This document shows, piece after piece, positions 1 to 8,606 of a stretch of DNA of 64,000 bases (its first letter is position 1; each line of letters starts with the position of its first letter). The notes beneath the pieces were generated by a model. It made no database searches and was not told where the DNA came from. It was given only the letters and a program-made list of their open reading frames with translations. The stretch is from JAKFDK01 sp036676195 (lineage in GTDB: Bacteria; Bacillota; Sulfobacillia; Symbiobacteriales; ZC4RG38): assembly GCA_036676195.1 (NCBI GenBank), contig JAKFDK010000099.1, positions 47,248 to 111,247 on the forward strand. Reading direction: 5' to 3'. The position numbers were made by a program, and so were the translations under genes.

Positions 1-729
1 ACCACCCTGGGGACGGCCACCGCCCGGGCCACGGCCGCCGCCACGGGGGCCGCTGCGCGGACCACGGTCGTCGCCGCGCCGCTCCGGAACAACCGGAGCC
101 TCACCGAACTCGCCTTTGTAGACCCAGACCTTGACGCCGATTTTACCGTAAGTGGTGTTAGCCTCAGCCTGGCCGTAATCAATATCCGCACGAAGGGTGT
201 GCAGAGGCACGGTCCCCTCGTTGTCACGCTCTTTGCGGGCGATTTCGGCGCCGCCGATCCGACCGGACACGATCACACGGACCCCGCGGGCGCCCATCCG
301 CATGGCACGGGTAATCGCCTGCTTCATCGCCCGACGAGCGGAAATCCGCTTCTCAAGCTGCTGGGCAATCCCTTCGGCGACCAGAACAGCATCGATCTCG
401 GGGTTGCGGATCTCCATGATGTCGATCCGTACCTTCTTACCCGCCGTCATGGTCTCAAGTTTCTTCCGCAGATCCTCGATGCCGGCGCCGCCCTTACCAA
501 TCACCATACCCGGCTTGGCCGTGTGAACCACAACGCGGATCTGGTTAGCCGTGCGCTCGATCTCGATCTTCGCGACACCGCTGTTGTAGAAGGCGGTCTT
601 CACAAACTTGCGGATCTTGACGTCTTCCACCAGGAGGGCGGGGAGGTCCTTCTTCCCAGCATACCAGCGGGAAGTCCAGTCCCGATAAACGCCGACCCGG
701 AGGCCGTTCGGGTGAACCTTCTGACCCAC
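1..729 (-). CDS. rpsC: 30S ribosomal protein S3 (3' end outside window)
   Basis: S3 is a small-subunit protein at the mRNA entry site. The reading frame opens at GTG (727-729), which shares one base with the TAG stop of rplV, and begins MGQKVHPNGLRVG, the usual S3 start. A KH-type motif GMVIGKGGAG and the S3 core run to about residue 210. The last 33 visible codons are an Arg/Gly/Pro-rich tail (RGDDRGPRSGPRGGGRG). No stop occurs before the window edge, so the gene is partial with 243 codons visible. It is the most distal S10-operon gene seen here. Confidence 0.97.
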   Translation of the reverse strand, partial: MGQKVHPNGLRVGVYRDWTSRWYAGKKDLPALLVEDVKIRKFVKTAFYNSGVAKIEIERTANQIRVVVHTAKPGMVIGKGGAGIEDLRKKLETMTAGKKVRIDIMEIRNPEIDAVLVAEGIAQQLEKRISARRAMKQAITRAMRMGARGVRVIVSGRIGGAEIARKERDNEGTVPLHTLRADIDYGQAEANTTYGKIGVKVWVYKGEFGEAPVVPERRGDDRGPRSGPRGGGRGPGGGRPQGG

Positions 730-1070
730 TACTTCCCCTCCTTTTCCTTCACAACCACCGTAATGTGCGAGGACCGCTTGAGGATCGGAAACGCCTGGCC
801 GCGCTGGCGCGGATGAAACCGCTTGAGGGTCGGACCACCGTCGACGTAGGCTGCCGCAATCACCAGACGATCCTGATTCATGTTGAAGTTGTGCTCGGCG
901 TTGGCAGCAGCGCTCTTGACGACCTTTTCGATCGGCTTCGAGGCCCGCTTCGGCACAAACCTCAGGATGTTCAGCGCATCCTTCACGCTCTTCCCCCGGA
1001 TGAGGTCGATGACGATACGGCACTTCCGGGGGGAGATACGGATGTAGCGAGCTACAGACTTCGCTTCCAT
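729..1070 (-). CDS. rplV: 50S ribosomal protein L22
   Basis: L22 lines the peptide exit tunnel and binds 23S rRNA. The 113-residue product begins MEAKSVARYIRISPRKCR and carries the tunnel-loop region near GGPTLKRFHPRQRGQA, with the normal length for the family. The start has a strong AGGAGGGG ribosome-binding site. It follows rpsS with a 13-bp gap and overlaps rpsC by one base, so it is translated within the S10 operon. Confidence 0.98.
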   Translation of the reverse strand: MEAKSVARYIRISPRKCRIVIDLIRGKSVKDALNILRFVPKRASKPIEKVVKSAAANAEHNFNMNQDRLVIAAAYVDGGPTLKRFHPRQRGQAFPILKRSSHITVVVKEKEGK

Positions 1071-1083
1071 CTAGTTCCCCTCC

Positions 1084-1368
1084 TTACTTGAGCCGCGTCG
1101 CCTTCTCAGTCATGCCACCATGGCCCTTGAAGGTCCGAGTTGGAGCAAACTCCCCCAGCTTATGACCGACCATTTCTTCGGTGACATACACAGGAACATG
1201 CTTGCGACCATCGTGCACGGCAATGGTGTGTCCGAGAAAATCAGGCGTGATCGTGCAATCGCGAGCCCAGGACTTGACCACGCGCTTGTCGTTCTTCTCG
1301 TTCATTGCCAGAATCTTCTTCTCAAGCGACTTGACAACATACGGGCCCTTCTTGAGAGAGCGACCCAT
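1084..1368 (-). CDS. rpsS: 30S ribosomal protein S19
   Basis: S19 sits in the head of the small subunit beside S13. The 94-residue product begins MGRSLKKGPYV and contains the family block TITPDFLGHTIAVHDGRKHVPVYV and the end motif GEFAPTRTFKGHG. Length and position between rplB and rplV are standard for the S10 operon. Confidence 0.98.
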   Translation of the reverse strand: MGRSLKKGPYVVKSLEKKILAMNEKNDKRVVKSWARDCTITPDFLGHTIAVHDGRKHVPVYVTEEMVGHKLGEFAPTRTFKGHGGMTEKATRLK

Positions 1369-1387
1369 TCCTTATTGCCCCCTTCCG

Positions 1388-2218
1388 CTACTTAGTCCGC
1401 CGCTGCTTGATGTACTTGTCAGAGGCCTTGCCCTTCTTCCGGGTCTTGTAACCCAGGGTGGGCTTGCCCCAAGGCGTCAGCGGCGACTTGCGGCCGATGG
1501 GGGCCCTACCCTCGCCACCACCATGCGGATGGTCGACGGGGTTCATGACCGAACCACGGTTGTGCGGACGCCGGCCCAGCCAGCGGGAGCGGCCCGCCTT
1601 ACCGATGCTGATGTTCTCATTCTCGAGGTTGCCGACCTGACCCACAGTGGCCCGGCAGGCAGAAAGAACAAGGCGCATTTCGCCGGACGGCAACCGCAGA
1701 AGGGTATACTTGCCCTCACGGCCCATCACCTGCGCAAACGCTCCGGCCGAGCGGGCCATCTGGCCACCCTTGCCGGGGGTCAGTTCGATGTTGTGCACCA
1801 GCGTACCGACCGGAATGTTGATCAGTGCCAGAGCGTTCCCTGGCTTGATGTCAGCGTTGGGACCGCTGGAGATGACATCACCGATCTTAACCCCGACCGG
1901 AGCCAGAATGTATGCCTTACGCCCGTTGGCGTAGGCCACCAGAGCAATACGCGACGTCCGGTTCGGGTCATATTCAATGGCCTTGACCGTCGCCGGCACC
2001 CCATCCATGTTGCGCTTGAAGTCAATCACCCGGTAGAGCCGCTTGTGGCCGCCCCCCCGGAACCGGGAGGTAATCCGGCCATAAACGTTGCGACCGCCGG
2101 TCTTGACCAGGCGCTCAACGAGGGAGCGCTCGGGCTCGGTCTTGGTGATCTCCTCAAAGGTGTGCACCGTCATCTGACGGATGCCCGGAGAAGTGGGCTT
2201 AAACCGCTTGATCCCCAT
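1388..2218 (-). CDS. rplB: 50S ribosomal protein L2
   Basis: L2 helps assemble the peptidyl-transferase centre. The 276-residue product begins MGIKRFKPTSPGIRQMTV and has the conserved C-terminal VMNPVDHPHGGGEGR segment containing the functionally important histidine. The start follows an AAGGAGGGAG ribosome-binding site. It lies between rplW and rpsS, the usual S10 order. Confidence 0.98.
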   Translation of the reverse strand: MGIKRFKPTSPGIRQMTVHTFEEITKTEPERSLVERLVKTGGRNVYGRITSRFRGGGHKRLYRVIDFKRNMDGVPATVKAIEYDPNRTSRIALVAYANGRKAYILAPVGVKIGDVISSGPNADIKPGNALALINIPVGTLVHNIELTPGKGGQMARSAGAFAQVMGREGKYTLLRLPSGEMRLVLSACRATVGQVGNLENENISIGKAGRSRWLGRRPHNRGSVMNPVDHPHGGGEGRAPIGRKSPLTPWGKPTLGYKTRKKGKASDKYIKQRRTK

Positions 2219-2235
2219 GTGCTGCTCCCTCCTTC

Positions 2236-2520
2236 CTAAGCGCCTTCGAAGACCTTGATAGACTGGCCTTCAGCCAGAGTCACAATGGCCTTCTTGCGGT
2301 CCGGGCGCTTGCCGGTAAACTTGCCGTACCGGCGCATCTTACCTTCGATATTGATCGTGTTCACCTTGGTGACCTTGACCTTGAAGATCTCTTCAATAGC
2401 CTTCTTGACCTGGGACTTATTCGCGTCCACATGGATCTCGAAGGTATACTTGTTGTCGGTCATGGCACTGGTGCTCTTCTCACTGATCAAAGGCCTTAAA
2501 ATGATATCCCGGGCGTCCAT
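2236..2520 (-). CDS. rplW: 50S ribosomal protein L23
   Basis: L23 lies at the exit of the peptide tunnel and docks trigger factor and SRP. The 94-residue product begins MDARDIILRPLISEKS and has the L23 core NKYTFEIHVDANKSQVKKAIEE in the right place. Its ATG shares one base with the TAA stop of rplD (TAATG), so it is translationally coupled to L4. Confidence 0.97.
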   Translation of the reverse strand: MDARDIILRPLISEKSTSAMTDNKYTFEIHVDANKSQVKKAIEEIFKVKVTKVNTINIEGKMRRYGKFTGKRPDRKKAIVTLAEGQSIKVFEGA

Positions 2521-3140
2521 TAGCCGAGCACCTCCTCGACCTGGGCAACCGCATCCCGGGTAATCAGGACTTTCCCTGCCCGCAGGACCTGATAGGTGTT
2601 CAGATTCCGTGCGCCCAGTGCAGCGGCGCCCTCGATATTGCGGGTGCTCTTCCAGACGTTGACGTTACCGTTGGCAGTGACGACCAGCGCCTTGGCTGCA
2701 CCAAACTTCTTGAGGATCTTATTAACCTCAGCGGTCTTCGGCGCCTCCAGAGTGAGGCCGTCGAGCACCACCAGGGTATGATCAGCAACCTTGGACGACA
2801 GCGCCTGCTTCAGAGCCAGGCGACGCACCTTCTTCGGCACCTCAATCCGGTAAGACCGGGGATGAGGACCGAAGACGATACCGCCGTGACGCCAATGCGG
2901 GGCACGGGTCGACCCCTGCCGGGCCCGGCCGGTACCCTTCTGCCGCCACGGCTTGCGGCCACCGCCCGCGACTTCAGCCCGAGTCTTGGTATCGTGCGTA
3001 CCTTGGCGCTGGTTCGCCAGATACGCCAGGACCACCTCATGCATTACATGGGGGTTGGGCTCCAGACCAAACACGTCATCACGGAGTTCAACCTCGCCGA
3101 TCTGCTGGGCGTCTGTATTATACAGAGCAACCTTTGGCAT
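2520..3140 (-). CDS. rplD: 50S ribosomal protein L4
   Basis: L4 binds 23S rRNA and lines the tunnel constriction; in enterobacteria it is the autoregulator of the S10 operon. The 206-residue product has the tunnel-loop signature GGGRKPWRQKGTGRARQG followed by GGIVFGPHPR. It follows rplC after a 24-bp gap and overlaps rplW by one base. Confidence 0.97.
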   Translation of the reverse strand: MPKVALYNTDAQQIGEVELRDDVFGLEPNPHVMHEVVLAYLANQRQGTHDTKTRAEVAGGGRKPWRQKGTGRARQGSTRAPHWRHGGIVFGPHPRSYRIEVPKKVRRLALKQALSSKVADHTLVVLDGLTLEAPKTAEVNKILKKFGAAKALVVTANGNVNVWKSTRNIEGAAALGARNLNTYQVLRAGKVLITRDAVAQVEEVLG

Positions 3141-3164
3141 CGCTTCCTACCTCCTTTCCCAGGC

Positions 3165-3803
3165 CTACCGCTTGGCGGCGGCCTTGACAGTATCGCGGAT
3201 CAGCACGAGAGAGCCCTTGGCGCCGGGCACAGCCCCCCGGATCAGGATCAGGTTGCGTTCAGCGTCAACCCGAACCACCTTCAGGCCCTGAATCGTGACC
3301 TTTTCTCCACCCAGACGGCCAGGCAGCCGACGGCCCTTGGGAACACGGGCTGCACGACGGAAACCCAGAGAACCGGGTGCCCGGTGATACTTCGAACCGT
3401 GTGACATTGGGCCACGGTGGAAGTTCCAGCGCTTGATGCCGCCGGCAAAGCCCTTGCCCTTGCTCGTGCCGGTCACATCCACCAGTTCACCAACAGCAAA
3501 GACATCCGCCTTTAGCTCGTCGCCCACATTGTAGGCGGCGATATCTGCAAGCCGCAGTTCCCGCAGACGGCGCCGGATCGGCTGGTTAAACTTCTTGAAA
3601 TGACCCTTGACCGGCCTGGTCACATGCTTCTCCTTGACTTCTCCGAAACCGACCTGAATGGCGTTGTAGCCATCTGTGTCGACCGTCTTCTTCTGGACGA
3701 CAATGCAGGGCCCAGCCTCGACGACCGTAACGGGTACCACCCGCCCGGTCTCGTCAAAAACCTGGGTCATGCCCAGCTTCTTGCCCAGAATCCCCTTCTT
3801 CAT
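3165..3803 (-). CDS. rplC: 50S ribosomal protein L3
   Basis: L3 organises the 3' domain of 23S rRNA near the peptidyl-transferase centre. The 212-residue product begins MKKGILGKKLGMTQVF and has GTSKGKGFAGGIKRW and the loop GPMSHGSKYHRAPGS. An AGGAGGTGTGTATCG stretch precedes ATG. Unlike most S10 operons, a gap of over 350 bp separates it from rpsJ upstream. Confidence 0.98.
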   Translation of the reverse strand: MKKGILGKKLGMTQVFDETGRVVPVTVVEAGPCIVVQKKTVDTDGYNAIQVGFGEVKEKHVTRPVKGHFKKFNQPIRRRLRELRLADIAAYNVGDELKADVFAVGELVDVTGTSKGKGFAGGIKRWNFHRGPMSHGSKYHRAPGSLGFRRAARVPKGRRLPGRLGGEKVTIQGLKVVRVDAERNLILIRGAVPGAKGSLVLIRDTVKAAAKR

Positions 3804-4161
3804 CGATACACACCTCCTGATCAGTGGTTGCTCCCTCGGGCACGGACAGACCTGCCTGGGGTAGGCTTCAGACTATCCGCCGCCGACCGGGGATGTAACC
3901 CCCCGGACTTGCGCCGCCAGGCGGGGTCCCGTGCACGGTTTGCCACCGAACATCAGGACCCCCTTGCACGAGATGTACTCGTGTCCGGGCGTATCGGCCG
4001 CCTTCAAAAGCAACATGACGCGCTGGGCGTACACAAGCATCTATTCTAACAGGTTTTGTACGGTTGTGCGCTCTTTTTGCCAAAGGTATTTTCCTCCGGC
4101 AACGACGTGCACTCAACAGCACTGGTTCTATGTCCGTACACCTGCAGAAACAGACACTTGG
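3804..4161 (-). other. Long rpsJ-rplC intergenic leader
   Basis: These 358 bases hold no plausible gene, although the genes on both sides are ribosomal proteins normally separated by a few bases. Read on the minus strand the region contains an extended -10 promoter element (4043-4051) and two short hairpins: CACGAG-5-CTCGTG near 3970 and CCGGGG-8-CCCCGG near 3888-3907. It could be the 5' leader of a second promoter for rplC to rpsC, possibly a site of ribosomal-protein feedback. That role is inference. Confidence 0.5.
4043..4051 (-). promoter_or_regulatory. Extended -10 promoter candidate for rplC operon
   Basis: Minus-strand TGTTAGAAT fits an extended -10 element (TGn then TAGAAT). No good -35 hexamer lies 16-18 bases upstream, so activity would depend on the TG motif. 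It would give a leader of about 230 nt before rplC. Confidence 0.35.
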
Positions 4162-4482
4162 TTACAGCTTGATTTCAATGTCCACCCCGGCCGGGAGGTC
4201 GAGGCGCATCAGGGAATCAACCGTCTTGCTCGTAGGGTCCAGGATGTCGATCAGACGCTTGTGGGTGCGCAGTTCGAACTGCTCCCGGATGTCCTTCTCG
4301 CCGTTGGGCGCGGTCAGGATCGTAAAGACGTTGCGCTCCGTCGGGAGGGGTACAGGTCCCGAAACACGGGCGCCAGTCCGCTGGGCGGTCTCCACGATCT
4401 TCTGCGCGGAGGTATCCAGAATCTTATGGTCGAAGGCCCGCAGGCGAATGCGGATCTTCTGACCGGGCTGAGCGTTGGCCAC
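4162..4482 (-). CDS. rpsJ: 30S ribosomal protein S10
   Basis: S10 is a head protein of the small subunit and the NusE partner of NusB in antitermination. The 106-residue product starts at GTG behind GGAAGGAG and reads MANAQPGQKIRIRLRAFDHK. It contains VSGPVPLPTERNVFTI and ends DLPAGVDIEIKL, the usual S10 end. It is slightly longer than the common 102 residues at its N-terminus. Confidence 0.98.
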   Translation of the reverse strand: MANAQPGQKIRIRLRAFDHKILDTSAQKIVETAQRTGARVSGPVPLPTERNVFTILTAPNGEKDIREQFELRTHKRLIDILDPTSKTVDSLMRLDLPAGVDIEIKL

Positions 4483-4524
4483 TTGAATTCACTCCTTCCG
4501 CACTGGCCTATTAAGGCCAGGGTG

Positions 4525-4554
4525 GCCCCCCCGGAGGGTCGCCGCCGGGGGGGC
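4525..4554 (-). terminator. GC-rich hairpin after tuf
   Basis: A perfect 10-bp stem (GCCCCCCCGG/CCGGGGGGGC, loop of 10) lies between tuf and rpsJ. No uridine run follows on the minus strand, so it may act as a processing or pausing hairpin, or a partial terminator, rather than a full intrinsic terminator. Confidence 0.5.
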
Positions 4555-4581
4555 TTGCCCTAGATGAACCGGAGGATTCTC

Positions 4582-5769
4582 TTACTCGGTGATCTTGGCG
4601 ACGGCACCCGCACCGACGGTACGGCCACCTTCACGAATGGCGAAACGCAGGCCCTCTTCGCAGGCGATCGGGGTGATCAGTTCAACCTCGATCTCGACGT
4701 TATCACCAGGCATAACCATTTCCATGCCGTCCGGGAGCTTGATGTTGCCGGTCACGTCGGTGGTCCGGAAGTAGAACTGCGGACGATAGCCCTGGAAGAA
4801 GGGGCTGTGGCGGCCACCTTCGTCCTTGCTCAGGACGTAGATCTGGGCGATGAACTTGGTGTGCGGCTTCACGCTGTTGGGCTTCGACAGAACCTGGCCG
4901 CGCTCAACGTCGTTCTTATCGATGCCCCGGAGCAGGGCACCGATGTTGTCGCCGGCCATGGCCTGATCCAGCAGCTTACGGAACATCTCAACGCCGGTAA
5001 CAACGGTCTTGCGGGGAGCATCGGTAAAGCCGACGATTTCGACTTCCTCGCCCACCTTAATGGTGCCACGTTCGACGCGCCCGGTTACCACGGTGCCACG
5101 GCCGGTGATGGTGAACACGTCTTCGACGGGCATCAGGAACGGCCGGTCAGAGGCGCGCTCCGGAGTCGGAATGTAGCTGTCGACGGCATCCATCAGTTCA
5201 ACGATCTTGGCTTCCCACTCGGCGTCGCCCTCCAGGGCCTTCAGAGCGGATACCTTGACGAAAGGAATGTCGTCGCCGGGGAACTCGTAGGAGGACAGCA
5301 GTTCACGAACTTCCATCTCAACCAGCTCGAGCAGCTCAGCGTCGTCAACCATGTCGCACTTGTTCAGAGCGACGACCAGCGCCGGCACGCCGACCTGACG
5401 GGACAGCAGGATGTGCTCACGGGTCTGGGGCATGGGGCCGTCAGCGGCAGACACGACCAGGATCGCGCCGTCCATCTGCGCAGCACCGGTGATCATGTTC
5501 TTGACGTAGTCAGCGTGTCCGGGGCAGTCCACATGGGCATAGTGCCGCTTGTCAGTCTCGTATTCCACGTGTGCGGTGTTGATGGTGATGCCGCGCTCAC
5601 GCTCTTCCGGGGCCTTGTCAATCATGTCGTAAGCCAGAAATTCGGCCTGGCCCTTCTTGGCGAGAACCTTCGTGATCGCAGCGGTCAGAGTGGTCTTGCC
5701 GTGGTCGACGTGGCCGATGGTTCCGATGTTGACGTGGGGCTTGTTCCGCTCAAACTTCTTCTTAGCCAT
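4582..5769 (-). CDS. tuf: Elongation factor Tu
   Basis: EF-Tu is the GTPase that brings aminoacyl-tRNA to the ribosomal A site. The 395-residue product has G1 GHVDHGKT (19-26), G3 DCPGH with the catalytic histidine, and NKCD for guanine recognition, then the two beta-barrel domains ending AGAVAKITE. Length is normal. It lies between fusA and rpsJ, completing the str operon, and short GC hairpins separate it from both neighbours. Confidence 0.99.
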   Translation of the reverse strand: MAKKKFERNKPHVNIGTIGHVDHGKTTLTAAITKVLAKKGQAEFLAYDMIDKAPEERERGITINTAHVEYETDKRHYAHVDCPGHADYVKNMITGAAQMDGAILVVSAADGPMPQTREHILLSRQVGVPALVVALNKCDMVDDAELLELVEMEVRELLSSYEFPGDDIPFVKVSALKALEGDAEWEAKIVELMDAVDSYIPTPERASDRPFLMPVEDVFTITGRGTVVTGRVERGTIKVGEEVEIVGFTDAPRKTVVTGVEMFRKLLDQAMAGDNIGALLRGIDKNDVERGQVLSKPNSVKPHTKFIAQIYVLSKDEGGRHSPFFQGYRPQFYFRTTDVTGNIKLPDGMEMVMPGDNVEIEVELITPIACEEGLRFAIREGGRTVGAGAVAKITE

Positions 5770-5859
5770 AAACTCCGTAATCCTCCCTTGAGTGGGTGAA
5801 GTGGGGAACCTTCCCCGAGCTCCCCGGGGCTAAGCCGGCTGAGCCGGCACGATGACCGA

Positions 5860-7938
5860 CTACTTACCCTGGGCCTTAGCGATGATGCCCTCGGCTACGC
5901 TCTTGGGCACAGGCTCATACTTAGCAAACTGCATGGTGTATACGCCCCGCCCCTGGGTCCGGGAGCGGAGGTCAGTGGCATAGCCGAACATTTCAGCCAG
6001 CGGGACGTAGCCCCGCACTGCCTGAGCGCCCGACCGCGCTTCCATGCCTTCGATCCGGCCCCGGCGGCTGTTCAGATCGCCGATGACATCGCCCATATAT
6101 TCCTCAGGCACCACAACTTCAACCTTCATGATCGGTTCCAGAAGAACCGGCTCCGCCTTAGCTGCGGCAGCTTTCAGACCCATGGAGGCTGCAATCTTGA
6201 ATGCCATTTCGGACGAGTCGACATCATGGTAGGAACCGTCAATTACGGTCGCCTTGAAGTCGATCAGGTGGAAGCCAGCCAGTACCCCGCGTTCTGCAGC
6301 CTCTCGCAAGCCAGCTTCGATAGGGTTGATGTATTCCTTGGGAATTGCACCGCCCACAACCTTGTTCTCGAAAACGACGCCTGCACCGCGCTCCAGAGGC
6401 TCGATCTCGAGCCAGCAGTGGCCATACTGACCGCGGCCACCGGACTGGCGAACAAACTTACCTTCAGCCTTCACCTTCTTGGTGAAGGTTTCACGGAAGG
6501 CCACCTGTGGCTTACCGACGGTGCAGCCCACTTTGAACTCCCGCTGCAGGCGGTCCACGATAATTTCCAGGTGAAGCTCACCCATGCCAGCGATGATCGT
6601 CTGACCAGTTTCCTGATCCGTATGCATCCGGAAGGTCGGGTCCTCTTCCGCCAGCCGCATCAGGCTCTGGCCCAGCTTATCCTGGTCAGCCTTGGTCTTC
6701 GGTTCAATCGCCAGCTCGATCACCGGATCAGGGAATTCCATGGACTCCAGGATCACGGGAGCATCTTCGGCGCAGAGAGTGTCCCCCGTGGTGGTGTCCT
6801 TCAGACCTACGGCTGCGCAGATGTCGCCGGTTTCAACCGACTCAATTTCCTCGCGGTGGTTGGCATGCATCTGGAGCAGTCGACCAATCCGTTCCTTCTT
6901 GCCCTTGGTGGCATTCAGAACGTAGGAGCCACTATTGAGTCGGCCCGAATAAACGCGCATGAAGCAGAGTTTACCGACATAGGGGTCGGTCATGATCTTG
7001 AAGGCCAGGGCACTGAAAGGTTCACTGTCCTCAGCCTTGCGCTCAACGTCCTCTCCAGTGCGGGCATCAATGCCCTTGACCGGGGGAATGTCCAGCGGAG
7101 TGGGCATGAAATCAATGACCGCATCCAGAACCAGCTGCACACCCTTGTTCTTGTAGGAAGAGCCGCAAATAACCAGGGTAATGGCAGCGGCAATGGTGCC
7201 CTTCCGCAGCGCCGACTTGATTTCCTCGATGGTCAGTTCCTCGCCGCCCAGGTACTTCTCCATGAGGGCGTCGTCCTGTTCGGCGGCTGCCTCCAGCAGA
7301 GCTTCCCGGTACAGTTCGACGGTGTCCTGGATTTCCTCAGGAATATCGGTTTCCTTGACCACCTTGCCCTGGTCATCTTCGTAGATGATGGCCTTCATGG
7401 TGATCAGGTCGACGACACCCTTGAAGGTATCCTCAGCACCGATGGGCACCTGAATAGGCACCGGACGCGCTTTCAGCCGGTCTTTCATCTGCTCGACGAC
7501 CCGGAAGAAGTCGGCGCCCAGGGTATCCATCTTGTTCACATAGGCCATGCGCGGAACACCATATTTATCCGCCTGACGCCATACAGTCTCGGACTGCGGC
7601 TCAACTCCACCCTTGGCGCAGAAGACCGCCACGGCACCATCCAGCACCCGCAGTGACCGCTCGACCTCAACCGTGAAGTCCACGTGTCCGGGCGTGTCGA
7701 TAATGTTGATCCGATGACCTTTCCACCAGCACGTGGTGGCGGCGGAGGTAATGGTGATGCCCCGCTCCTGCTCCTGAACCATCCAGTCCATGGTGGCCGC
7801 GCCCTCATGAACTTCACCGAGTTTATGAATTCGACCGGTGTAGAACAGGATGCGCTCCGTTGTGGTGGTTTTGCCGGCGTCAATGTGGGCCATGATGCCG
7901 ATGTTGCGGAGCTTATCGAGCGATACCTGCCGGGACAT
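5860..7938 (-). CDS. fusA: Elongation factor G
   Basis: EF-G is the translocase GTPase. The 692-residue product has G1 AHIDAGKT (17-24), DTPGHVDF with catalytic His, NKMD, and the C-terminal domains IV-V with GRGQYGH and SMGLKAAAAKAEPVLLEP. The start ATG is preceded by AAAGGGGGT. It follows rpsG by about 50 bp in standard str order. A second, divergent EF-G paralogue is at 53817-55907. Confidence 0.99.
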   Translation of the reverse strand: MSRQVSLDKLRNIGIMAHIDAGKTTTTERILFYTGRIHKLGEVHEGAATMDWMVQEQERGITITSAATTCWWKGHRINIIDTPGHVDFTVEVERSLRVLDGAVAVFCAKGGVEPQSETVWRQADKYGVPRMAYVNKMDTLGADFFRVVEQMKDRLKARPVPIQVPIGAEDTFKGVVDLITMKAIIYEDDQGKVVKETDIPEEIQDTVELYREALLEAAAEQDDALMEKYLGGEELTIEEIKSALRKGTIAAAITLVICGSSYKNKGVQLVLDAVIDFMPTPLDIPPVKGIDARTGEDVERKAEDSEPFSALAFKIMTDPYVGKLCFMRVYSGRLNSGSYVLNATKGKKERIGRLLQMHANHREEIESVETGDICAAVGLKDTTTGDTLCAEDAPVILESMEFPDPVIELAIEPKTKADQDKLGQSLMRLAEEDPTFRMHTDQETGQTIIAGMGELHLEIIVDRLQREFKVGCTVGKPQVAFRETFTKKVKAEGKFVRQSGGRGQYGHCWLEIEPLERGAGVVFENKVVGGAIPKEYINPIEAGLREAAERGVLAGFHLIDFKATVIDGSYHDVDSSEMAFKIAASMGLKAAAAKAEPVLLEPIMKVEVVVPEEYMGDVIGDLNSRRGRIEGMEARSGAQAVRGYVPLAEMFGYATDLRSRTQGRGVYTMQFAKYEPVPKSVAEGIIAKAQGK

Positions 7939-7988
7939 CGGGTTACCCCCTTTCTTGTCGAGATTGACCTAGGCCACGAACCCTCTGA

Positions 7989-8459
7989 CTACCAACGGTA
8001 GTGAGCGAACGGACGGTTGGCCTCAGCCATCTTATGAACCTCTTCACGCTTCTTGACGGTACCACCGGTGTTGTTGGCCGCATCCATCAGCTCGCCAGCG
8101 AGCCGTTCCACCATGGTCCTCTCACCACGCGCCCGAGAGTAACTGGTCAGCCAGCGCAAAGCCAGCGAGCTACGCCGCTCAGGCCGAACTTCCATGGGGA
8201 CCTGGTAGGTGGCACCACCGACCCGGCGGGGCCGAACTTCCAAGAGAGGCATGGCGTTCTTCAGCGCGGCCTCAAAGACCTCGAGCGGGGGCTTACCTGT
8301 CTTCTCAGAAATCAGGTCGAAGGCGCCATAGACGATCTGCTGGGAGACAGACTTCTTCCCATCCCACATCATCTTATTGATGAGTCGGGCAATCATTTCG
8401 CTGTTGTAGATCGGATCAGGTGTAACCTTGCGCTTAGGCACCGCACCACGGCGTGGCAT
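7989..8459 (-). CDS. rpsG: 30S ribosomal protein S7
   Basis: S7 nucleates assembly of the 30S head and contacts the E-site tRNA. The 156-residue product begins MPRRGAVPKRKVTPDP and contains VGGATYQVPMEVRPERR and ARGERTMVERLAGEL, with standard length. In E. coli S7 represses its own operon by binding the rpsL-rpsG intercistronic RNA; a large foldable RNA lies at the matching place here (8485-8599). Confidence 0.98.
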   Translation of the reverse strand: MPRRGAVPKRKVTPDPIYNSEMIARLINKMMWDGKKSVSQQIVYGAFDLISEKTGKPPLEVFEAALKNAMPLLEVRPRRVGGATYQVPMEVRPERRSSLALRWLTSYSRARGERTMVERLAGELMDAANNTGGTVKKREEVHKMAEANRPFAHYRW

Positions 8460-8484
8460 CCGGAGTCCCCCTTTTTATGCTCGC

Positions 8485-8599
8485 CGGTTGGTAAGACCCC
8501 CAAAGACAGGCTACAACCCGGGCGTAGGTTCCCCCCACGCCCGGCAGCCTATGCCTGTCCGGGTAACTTCGTCTTGGGGTCGACTACTCTTACCAGCCG
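8485..8599 (-). promoter_or_regulatory. Structured rpsL-rpsG intercistronic RNA
   Basis: The 146-bp gap between rpsL and rpsG folds on itself through nested complementary arms. They are CGGTTGGTAAGA (8485-8496) with TCTTACCAGCCG (8588-8599, 11 of 12), GACCCCCAA (8495-8503) with TTGGGGTC (8574-8581), GACAGG (8505-8510) with CCTGTC (8554-8559), and CCGGGCGT with ACGCCCGG (8518-8525/8537-8544). In E. coli this interval is the S7 translational operator. A similar role here is inference. Confidence 0.6.
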
Positions 8600-8606
8600 T
8601 ACTCAA

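Noticed and set aside
1181..2239. 352-codon plus-strand open frame
   Set aside because: It overlaps rplB and rpsS on the opposite strand; a shadow frame.
4564..5799. 411-codon plus-strand open frame
   Set aside because: It lies exactly opposite tuf and mirrors its codons. It has no start signals or recognisable domain, so it is a shadow of high-GC codon use.
6226..7656. 476-codon plus-strand open frame
   Set aside because: It is antisense to fusA and without any independent signal.
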